Shown here: one piece after another, positions 1 to 5,295 of the stretch
Numbering within the stretch: the first letter of the stretch is position 1
Layout: every line of letters starts with the position of its first letter
NCBI GenBank assembly: GCA_030618945.1
Contig: JAUXCI010000133.1
Location: forward strand, 1 to 6,824
Reading direction: 5' to 3'
Source: Flavobacteriaceae bacterium
GTDB taxonomy: Bacteria; Bacteroidota; Bacteroidia; Flavobacteriales; Flavobacteriaceae
DNA: 6,824 bases
Position numbers and translations under genes: made by a program
The notes under the pieces: model-generated
What the model was told of the DNA's origin: nothing
Seen by the model: the letters and a program-made list of their open reading frames with translations, nothing else
Databases searched by the model: none

Positions 1-3
1 CCC

Positions 4-119
4 AAAAGAGAAGCAATCTTGAAAAAATACAAACATTTATACGATAAAATTTATACCTGAACGGGCTGAATCAAAACTAAAAACCTCGCTGCCAGGCTAT
101 ATGTCATTGCTTCTCTTTT
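4..119 (+). ncRNA. Possible structured small RNA enclosed by a 14-bp inverted repeat
   Basis: AAAAGAGAAGCAAT (4-17) is exactly reverse-complementary to ATTGCTTCTCTTTT (106-119). Inside, 52-59 can pair with 93-101 (8 bp, C97 bulged), followed by a short 62-65/85-88 helix and an A-rich loop at 66-84. The left side between the helices is a long bubble (18-51) with a small hairpin at 36-48; the right side is only four bases. The 3' arm runs into T5 (116-120), so the plus strand is the likelier transcript. The layout of closing helix, asymmetric central bubble and apical hairpin in about 116 nt resembles 6S-type RNA, a class known in Bacteroidota, but I cannot confirm the family from memory. The dnaX promoter lies downstream, so this is probably not a dnaX leader. 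Any promoter would lie outside the window. It could instead be a remnant with terminal inverted repeats. Confidence 0.35.
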
Positions 120-121
120 TA

Positions 122-153
122 GTTGTAAATGCCTAGGGTAATTCATACATTTG
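122..153 (+). promoter_or_regulatory. Candidate Bacteroidota-type promoter of dnaX
   Basis: TACATTTG at 146-153 matches the Bacteroidota -7 consensus TAnnTTTG exactly. GTTG at 122-125 lies 20 bp upstream and serves as a plausible -33 element (consensus TTTG, spacing about 17-23). Transcription would start near 158-161, leaving a leader of roughly 15 nt before the ATG at 174. No experimental support is available. Confidence 0.5.
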
Positions 154-173
154 CTCACTACATTATTTAACAC

Positions 174-1253
174 ATGGAACATTTTATAGTATCAGCTCGA
201 AAATACCGACCACAGGTATTTGGTGATGTCGTTGGCCAACAAGCCATTACGAACACGCTGGAAAATGCTATAAAAAATAATCATCTGGCACAGGCCTTGT
301 TGTTTACCGGACCAAGAGGAGTCGGAAAGACTACTTGTGCAAGAATTCTCGCCAAAAGGATCAATGAGGAAAGTATGGACCATAACGAAGGAGAAGAAGA
401 TTTCTCCTTTAATATCTTCGAATTGGATGCTGCCTCCAACAACTCTGTTGAAGACATCAGGACGCTGAATGATCAGGTAAGAATCCCTCCACAAACCGGG
501 AAGTTCAAAGTATATATCATTGATGAGGTACACATGTTGTCGCAATCGGCCTTTAACGCCTTTTTAAAAACTTTGGAAGAACCTCCTGCCCATGCTATCT
601 TTATTCTGGCTACGACAGAAAAACATAAAATAATACCTACCATCTTATCGCGGTGTCAAATTTTTGACTTCAAACGCATTGGGGTTATGGATATAAAAAA
701 TTACTTACACTTTATCGCTAAGGATGAAAAAATAGAGGCTGATGACGATGCCTTACACATCATAGCGCTAAAAGCTGACGGGGCATTGAGAGACGCCTTA
801 TCTATTTTTGACCGTGTAGTAAGTTACTCAGGCAACACTTTAACCCGTAAAGCGGTTTCAGAGAATTTAAATGTGCTGGATCACGACGAATATTTTCAGG
901 TTACCGACCTTCTTTTAGACAATAACATACCTCAGATTCTTATATCACTTAACAATATCATGACAAAGGGTTTTGAAGGGCATCATTTTATCAATGGTCT
1001 GGCCTCACACTTTAGAGACTTGCTGGTGGCTAAAGATCCAGCAACAATTGAGCTTCTTGAAGTTGGGCACCTCGCCAAAAAGCAGTATCTAGAGCAGTCA
1101 AAACGGGCTGATCTTCGATTTCTGATGCGGGCTATCGACCTGGCGAATGACTGCGATCTGAATTATAAGCTGAGTAAAAATCAGCGACTGTTAGTCGAGC
1201 TGTCTTTAATGAAAATTGCCTCCATCACTTTTGATGGCAAAAAAAAAATCTAA
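174..1253 (+). CDS. dnaX: DNA polymerase III gamma/tau subunit, short (gamma-like) frame
   Basis: This is the AAA+ ATPase of the sliding-clamp loader, which uses ATP to load the beta clamp at primer termini. Visible motifs: Walker A GPRGVGKTT (residues 46-54), Walker B with D117-E118 followed by VHML, sensor 1 ATT (146-148), the SRC motif with putative arginine finger R160, and sensor 2 around GALRDA (203-208). The collar domain follows to about residue 355. The four-cysteine zinc module usual between Walker A and LDAAS is absent, replaced by a short acidic segment (about 63-77). The ATG at 174 is the first in frame after a TAA at 168; there is no clear Shine-Dalgarno site. The frame ends at TAA 1251-1253, immediately after an A10 run, giving 359 residues. 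The conserved C-terminal part continues in another frame to 1938. The family assignment is certain; whether this short form is a real product is open. Confidence 0.96.
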   Translation: MEHFIVSARKYRPQVFGDVVGQQAITNTLENAIKNNHLAQALLFTGPRGVGKTTCARILAKRINEESMDHNEGEEDFSFNIFELDAASNNSVEDIRTLNDQVRIPPQTGKFKVYIIDEVHMLSQSAFNAFLKTLEEPPAHAIFILATTEKHKIIPTILSRCQIFDFKRIGVMDIKNYLHFIAKDEKIEADDDALHIIALKADGALRDALSIFDRVVSYSGNTLTRKAVSENLNVLDHDEYFQVTDLLLDNNIPQILISLNNIMTKGFEGHHFINGLASHFRDLLVAKDPATIELLEVGHLAKKQYLEQSKRADLRFLMRAIDLANDCDLNYKLSKNQRLLVELSLMKIASITFDGKKKI

Positions 1254-1938
1254 AAGGTTCATAGTTCCTTCCTTTCATTTTTTAACGACCATTCCTGTTG
1301 ACAAAACGTCAGATCCGGCAACAATTATTCAGGCTCCCATGCCATCTGTACAACCCGAATTAAAGGATACTGTTGAAATCAAAACAGTACCTTCGGGCGC
1401 TGAGAAAAGTAAGCCTGTTTCCAGAGTTGAAGTACAGAAGCCCAAACCCCTTAATATTCAACCTACAGAACGCAAAAGATCGGCCTTGTCATTGTCCAGC
1501 TTAAAACGCGACAAAGAAGCAGAGGAAAAACATAGAAATAAAAAAGAAAATACAGTAGATCGGCAGGATCTCCCCAATGATCCGTTCACCCAGGAAACCT
1601 TTATCAGGGTATGGACTTCTTATGTAGAAGAATTGCGCGACAAAGGTGAAAAAATTCTGGCTTCCATCTTAAAAGCCGATGCTCCAACTTTAAAAGGGCA
1701 TCTTATTCAACTCACTTATCCCAATGAAATGATGAAGGTGGAGCTGTTAAAGGTAAAACCAAAAGTCTTGAGGCATCTCAGACAAGCCTTGAACAATTAC
1801 AGCCTGGATTTTGAAATTCATATTAAAGAAGGCACCAGCAAAAGGTTTGCTTATACCCCACAGGAAAAATATGAATTGCTCAAAGAAAAAAATAAAGCCA
1901 TTTCCCTATTGAGGAAAACCTTTAACCTGGAACTTTAA
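1234..1938 (+). CDS. dnaX: dnaX C-terminal (tau-specific) part, in the shifted frame
   Basis: This frame continues DnaX after the A10 run. If one A is removed, the protein reads on from G355-K-K-K into SKRFIVPSF, giving 587 residues in total, a normal length for flavobacterial tau as I recall it. A lysine- and proline-rich linker (full-length residues about 365-465) contains SALSLSSLK, which I remember as a recurring linker motif in related DnaX proteins. A folded C-terminal domain follows (about 469-587), beginning DPFTQETFIRVW and ending TFNLEL. In well-studied species this tau region binds the polymerase core and DnaB helicase. Coordinates start at the only nearby ATG in this frame (1234), which lies inside the upstream frame, so independent initiation would give a 234-residue protein. 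I consider expression as part of full-length DnaX by slippage, or an indel error in the run, more likely. The stop lies 3 bp from the convergent permease gene. Confidence 0.85.
   Translation: MAKKKSKRFIVPSFHFLTTIPVDKTSDPATIIQAPMPSVQPELKDTVEIKTVPSGAEKSKPVSRVEVQKPKPLNIQPTERKRSALSLSSLKRDKEAEEKHRNKKENTVDRQDLPNDPFTQETFIRVWTSYVEELRDKGEKILASILKADAPTLKGHLIQLTYPNEMMKVELLKVKPKVLRHLRQALNNYSLDFEIHIKEGTSKRFAYTPQEKYELLKEKNKAISLLRKTFNLEL
1239..1248 (+). other. dnaX: A10 homopolymer at the dnaX frame break (candidate slippage site)
   Basis: Ten consecutive A's encode the lysines after FDG. Read as A10, translation gives K-K-K-I and then TAA. As A9 or A12 it enters the 587-residue tau frame. As A11 it reads five further residues (N-L-K-G-S) to TAG at 1262-1264, again gamma-sized. 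Runs of nine or more A's promote RNA polymerase slippage, and dnaX uses slippage or frameshifting at A-rich sites in Thermus and Escherichia. I see no strong stimulatory hairpin just downstream, only a weak 5-bp pairing of 1253-1257 with 1271-1275. Confidence 0.6.
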
Positions 1939-1941
1939 AAC

Positions 1942-4143
1942 CTAACTTTTTACGGTAAGTCGCAATACGGAACAAACAGAGTGATCAGCAAATTTATCCT
2001 TGTTTTGACCTAATAATACGTTTTGCCAGTTACCTTTATCAGGCGTACCAATAATCAACAGGTCAAATTCTGCAGACACCTCGGTAATGGTTTCGATAGG
2101 GTAATTTGAGTGGCGCACTTCAACGAACGATTCGCAACTAGCCTTAAGGAGTAATTTCTCTGATGCTATTGTTATTTCTTTAATCTCATCCAGGCTTGTA
2201 GTTACGGGTACTACGTGCATTAAAGTTAGGGAAGCCTTGTAAAAAGTGCAAATTCTATCGGCAATAGCCACAAAGTTCTTATCCCTCCTCCCCGGCCTTA
2301 AAGCCATTACAACTTTAGAGATATGGCGTACCCCATTATCCCTAAACAAGGCAAAATCTGAATTCACGTGGGTCACAAACCACCCGATCGGGTTACGTAC
2401 CATGATTCCTTTATGGGCTCTTGCATCCCAGCCCATAACCATCCAATCACAGTGGGTCTGTTCGCTTAATTCCCTAATGGTTTCATGAAGATCATGCGTA
2501 ACTACTGACTCAAAATCTATTTTTGCTTTTCGCGCTTTGGCCAGACCTCCAAAACGTCGGGCCAGAGAATGGATGGTTGGATTCTCTTCCATTACAGCAT
2601 CCAAAAAAGTTTGGTTTGGCACTTCAGTTATATGCACTGCTTGAGTTATTTCTTTTCTATTGAGCGCAGCCCCAATTTCCACCAGCATTTCAGGTGACTT
2701 TTCATTTCCAAGAAGCGGAATTACAACTCCCGCATCCGAAGCAATCTTACCGTCAAGTGAGGTATCCTGGATTTTAACAGGCTCAATGGATTCGGTCAAT
2801 TCACTTCTGTGCTTTTTATATAGAAGGAACAAGGCCGGCCGATGCCCGTATTTTCTAAGAATTCCTGTTCTGGCTGTTTTCTTTCCAACATAAAAGTAGA
2901 TCACAAAACCAATAAGCATAATTGTCAATATGGCTAACATAGGTATAAAGCCTAATAAGATCAGGAGAATAATGCCTGAAATAATACCAAATATTTGGAC
3001 ATAGGGGTATAAAGGAGACTTATAGGCTGGATTATACCACTGAGCCGAAGTCTCTCTAAGGATAACCACACAAAGGTTTACTGATATAAACATCATAACC
3101 ATAAAAGCCGAGGCTAATTTGGCTATTTTTTCCACATCCAAAAACAAAATGACAAGGGTCATCGTAATTCCGGTTAGCACAATTGACGCTACCGGGGTTA
3201 AATATTTCACATGGATCTTTCCCATAAATTCAGGAAGTAATTTATCAATTGCCATGGCAAAAGGGAATCTTGATGCCGCCAAAACGCCCGAATTGGCCAT
3301 AGAAATAAGGGTGATCACAGCAACAACAGCCACTAAATAACCAACATAAGAACCCCCAATACTTTCAGCCAGACTGTAAATTGGTTTGATATCGGTGGCC
3401 AAAGTTGATATCGGGATATTCCCAACCAGCGTAAAAGCTATCAATACATAAATCACGGTCATGATAAACAAAGACAGAATAATGGCCCTGGGTAAGTTTT
3501 TACTCGGGTTTTTGATCTCACCAGCAATGGCTGCAACTTTAGTAACACCGGCATAAGAAATATACACAAAGGCTACTGTTGAAATCAAGCCCATACCTCC
3601 CTTACTATAAAAAGGATCCAGCAGTACCGGATCAACTTTAGGCAAGCCAAAAACAAATAATACGATCAAGGTAATCAAACTGATACTTACCACGACTATT
3701 TGTACTTTCCCCACCTTCTTGACACCGTAAATATTCAGAAACAAAATAATCAGGAGGAAGAAAATTGAAATGTATCTAGTATAATCATTTGGCACATTGC
3801 CTAATACAGATAAATAGGCTCCAAATCCAACAAGGGCAAAAGAGCTTTTTAGCAATAATGACAGCCACAATCCTAAGCCCGCTATGGTTCCGAATATGGG
3901 TCCGAAAGCCCTTTCAATATACAAATAGGCTCCACCTGTTGAAGGCATAGCCGTAGACAGTTCCGACTGTGACAAGGCTGCAGGTAATATGCAAATAGCG
4001 GCCAGCAAATAAGCCAGCCATATGGATGAACCGGTTTTTGCAGCAGCAATTCCCGGTAACACGAAAATTCCACTACCCAGCATCCCGCCAATACTAATGG
4101 CAATAACCGTTGTCAAATTTAAACTGCGTTCAAGTTTTTTCAA
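1942..4143 (-). CDS. APC-family amino acid permease with C-terminal tandem UspA-like domains
   Basis: This is an inner-membrane transporter of the amino acid/polyamine/organocation (APC) superfamily; the substrate cannot be told from sequence. The unwound TM1 motif GSGIF is at residues 23-27, GGAYLYIERAFGP at 70-82, and the TM6 region with AGEIKNPSKNLPRA at 207-220. I count about twelve hydrophobic segments between residues 12 and 420. A linker follows, then two soluble universal-stress-like domains at about 472-603 and 606-731. The nucleotide-binding pattern of ATP-type UspA (GxxG-9x-G-S/T) is degenerate in both: GWDARAHKG near 571-579 and GTPDKG near 699-704. The start must be TTG at 4143-4141: an in-frame TAG lies six codons upstream, no ATG or GTG lies between, and the next ATG (codon 21) would cut into TM1. 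AGAGAAA lies about ten bases upstream. The gene is divergent from miaE and convergent with dnaX. Confidence 0.92.
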   Translation of the reverse strand: MKKLERSLNLTTVIAISIGGMLGSGIFVLPGIAAAKTGSSIWLAYLLAAICILPAALSQSELSTAMPSTGGAYLYIERAFGPIFGTIAGLGLWLSLLLKSSFALVGFGAYLSVLGNVPNDYTRYISIFFLLIILFLNIYGVKKVGKVQIVVVSISLITLIVLFVFGLPKVDPVLLDPFYSKGGMGLISTVAFVYISYAGVTKVAAIAGEIKNPSKNLPRAIILSLFIMTVIYVLIAFTLVGNIPISTLATDIKPIYSLAESIGGSYVGYLVAVVAVITLISMANSGVLAASRFPFAMAIDKLLPEFMGKIHVKYLTPVASIVLTGITMTLVILFLDVEKIAKLASAFMVMMFISVNLCVVILRETSAQWYNPAYKSPLYPYVQIFGIISGIILLILLGFIPMLAILTIMLIGFVIYFYVGKKTARTGILRKYGHRPALFLLYKKHRSELTESIEPVKIQDTSLDGKIASDAGVVIPLLGNEKSPEMLVEIGAALNRKEITQAVHITEVPNQTFLDAVMEENPTIHSLARRFGGLAKARKAKIDFESVVTHDLHETIRELSEQTHCDWMVMGWDARAHKGIMVRNPIGWFVTHVNSDFALFRDNGVRHISKVVMALRPGRRDKNFVAIADRICTFYKASLTLMHVVPVTTSLDEIKEITIASEKLLLKASCESFVEVRHSNYPIETITEVSAEFDLLIIGTPDKGNWQNVLLGQNKDKFADHSVCSVLRLTVKS

Positions 4144-4193
4144 ATTGTAATATTTTCTCTAAAATAGACTTTTTTTTAATAATATCAAGGCAC

Positions 4194-4201
4194 CAAAAAT
4201 A
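4194..4201 (-). promoter_or_regulatory. Candidate -7 element for the APC permease gene
   Basis: Read on the minus strand this is TATTTTTG, an exact TAnnTTTG match, placed so that transcription would start near 4187 with a leader of about 45 nt before the TTG start. No good TTTG -33 element is visible at the expected distance, and the region is AT-rich, so a chance match is possible. Confidence 0.3.
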
Positions 4202-4222
4202 ATTCATGTGGAATATAAACTT

Positions 4223-4230
4223 TAAATTTG
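4223..4230 (+). promoter_or_regulatory. Candidate -7 element for miaE
   Basis: TAAATTTG is an exact TAnnTTTG match. Transcription would start near 4236, giving a leader of about 33 nt. The -33 element is not clear. It lies 21 bp from the oppositely oriented -7 candidate of the permease gene. Confidence 0.35.
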
Positions 4231-4269
4231 CTATTGTAATTAGGGTTAACTATTTTTAAAACAAAATGC

Positions 4270-4851
4270 ATGTTAGGACTTAAATTTGAAACGGGAACTT
4301 CCTGGGTAGAGATAGCCAAAGCTGGTTTGCAACAGGTACTTACTGATCATGCTTTCGCAGAACAAAAAGCAGCTTCCAACGCTGTTTCCATCATCATTAA
4401 TTATTCTGAAGAAACAGAACTGGTAAGCGCCATGAGCGATATCGCCATAGAAGAAATGGAGCATTTTAAAATGGTGCATGAATTTATGGTAGAAAGAGGT
4501 ATGGTATTGGGAAGAGAGCAAAAGAATGACTATGCCAAGCACCTGCATTCCTATTTTGTTAAAACCAAGGATCGTACGGATGCACTTATACAGCGCCTGC
4601 TCATTGCCGCCCTTATCGAGGCCAGAAGTTGCGAACGCTTTAAGGTTTTCTCAGAAAACATTGAAGACAAGGCACTTTCAGATTTTTATCAGGAATTGAT
4701 GGTGTCTGAAGCCAACCATTACACCGTTTTTTTGGGCTTTGCGCGTCAATATCAGGACAGGAAAATCGTAGACGAAAAATGGGAAGGCCTTTTGGCTTAT
4801 GAAGCAGAATTCATGAAAAACAGAGGTACCTCTGCCAAAGTTCACGGATAA
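4270..4851 (+). CDS. miaE: tRNA-(ms2io6A)-hydroxylase, ferritin-like diiron enzyme
   Basis: MiaE is an O2-dependent monooxygenase that hydroxylates the isopentenyl group of ms2i6A at position 37, next to the anticodon, in tRNAs reading UNN codons. The 193 residues form a four-helix ferritin-like bundle. All six expected iron ligands are visible: E31, E62 and H65 in EEMEH, E117 in IEARSCERF, and E147 and H150 in SEANH. The N-terminal MLGLKFET opening matches the family start, so ATG 4270 is preferred over the out-of-frame ATG at 4266, which opens only a five-codon reading frame. An in-frame stop at 4237 leaves no better upstream start. The enzyme needs substrate made by MiaA and MiaB, which are not in the window. 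The gene is transcribed divergently from the permease gene and ends 5 bp from the convergent DUF4870 gene. Confidence 0.93.
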   Translation: MLGLKFETGTSWVEIAKAGLQQVLTDHAFAEQKAASNAVSIIINYSEETELVSAMSDIAIEEMEHFKMVHEFMVERGMVLGREQKNDYAKHLHSYFVKTKDRTDALIQRLLIAALIEARSCERFKVFSENIEDKALSDFYQELMVSEANHYTVFLGFARQYQDRKIVDEKWEGLLAYEAEFMKNRGTSAKVHG

Positions 4852-4856
4852 AATTC

Positions 4857-5195
4857 TTATTTAATAAATTCGATGCTTAAAGGATAATGAGGTGCGTCAC
4901 CATTATTAACTTTTATGGCGTTAATGACTGGAAAAACTACACAAAGGATACCTATACCTATCAAACCAATGACCCCCAAGCCTACCAATAAAATCAAAGG
5001 CAAACAGATCAAAGCGTATAAAAACATGCTCAACTGAAAGTTGATAATACCTTTCCCTTGTTCATCCATATCATAAATCTCTTCTTTTTTGGAAAGCCAA
5101 ATTATCAAAGGAACTATAAAACCTCCGAAGCCGGTTACGAGGTCAAGTAATTGACTTAAATGGGCTAACATCAGGGTTTGTCTGTCTTCTCTCAT
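4857..5195 (-). CDS. DUF4870 family small membrane protein
   Basis: A 112-residue protein with hydrophobic stretches at about 10-34, 55-72 and 74-92. I recognise the DUF4870 (Tic20-like) pattern: an opening AHLSQL (11-16), PLIIWL (29-34), the polar loop DEQGKG followed by NFQ (44-54), then INAIKVNNG (91-99) and a C-terminal YPLSIEFIK. The molecular function of the family is unknown to me; it is widespread as a short inner-membrane protein. The ATG at 5195 fits the usual short N-terminus before AHLS. No clear Shine-Dalgarno site or minus-strand promoter is visible; TACATTTC on the minus strand at 5259-5252 is one base off the -7 consensus but lacks a properly spaced -33. It is divergent from mnmE and convergent with miaE. 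Confidence 0.88.
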   Translation of the reverse strand: MREDRQTLMLAHLSQLLDLVTGFGGFIVPLIIWLSKKEEIYDMDEQGKGIINFQLSMFLYALICLPLILLVGLGVIGLIGIGILCVVFPVINAIKVNNGDAPHYPLSIEFIK

Positions 5196-5205
5196 GTAAA
5201 TGTTT

Positions 5206-5234
5206 TTTGATAGGACGTTAAGCCTTTATATTTG
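5206..5234 (+). promoter_or_regulatory. Candidate upstream promoter (P1) of mnmE
   Basis: TTTG at 5206-5209 and TATATTTG at 5227-5234 match both Bacteroidota promoter elements with a 17-bp spacer. Transcription would begin near 5240, at the left edge of the dyad symmetry, with a leader of about 55 nt before the ATG at 5296. Confidence 0.5.
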
Positions 5235-5235
5235 T

Positions 5236-5263
5236 TACAGGCATTTCACCTGAAATGTATGTA
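5236..5263. promoter_or_regulatory. 28-bp dyad symmetry, candidate operator upstream of mnmE
   Basis: CATTTCA (5242-5248) and TGAAATG (5251-5257) are perfect reverse complements separated by CC. On the same axis, TACA (5236-5239) mirrors TGTA (5260-5263), with two unmatched bases between inner and outer arms on each side. Twenty-two of 28 positions are symmetric. The dyad lies immediately after the P1 -7 element and overlaps the first two bases of the P2 -7 element. That placement suits a dimeric DNA-binding protein, or a hairpin in the P1 transcript. Confidence 0.4.
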
Positions 5264-5269
5264 CCTTTG
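5262..5269 (+). promoter_or_regulatory. Candidate downstream -7 element (P2) of mnmE
   Basis: TACCTTTG matches TAnnTTTG exactly and would start transcription near 5275, about 20 nt before the ATG. The only upstream TTTG (5231-5234) is 27 bp away, longer than usual, so this promoter is weaker than P1 on sequence grounds. Confidence 0.35.
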
Positions 5270-5295
5270 TCAAAATGTTTTAAAAAGACCCATTT

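Noticed and set aside
4..119. SRP (4.5S) RNA upstream of dnaX, as in Bacillus
   Set aside because: Neither strand has the conserved apical GGAA tetraloop and AGCAG-type region of bacterial SRP RNA.
192..545. 117-codon minus-strand frame inside dnaX
   Set aside because: It is antisense to the conserved AAA+ core of DnaX and has no recognisable family features.
1253..1275. Downstream hairpin stimulating frameshifting in dnaX
   Set aside because: Only a weak 5-bp AAAGG/CCTTT pairing with a 13-base loop is possible, which is too weak to claim.
2246..3340. Plus-strand frames of 73-80 codons inside the permease gene
   Set aside because: They are short, lack recognisable domains, and overlap a well-supported long gene on the other strand.
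4266..4283. ATG at 4266 as a miaE start or leader peptide
   Set aside because: It is out of frame with miaE and opens only five codons (M-H-V-R-T) before a stop. The family N-terminus begins at 4270.
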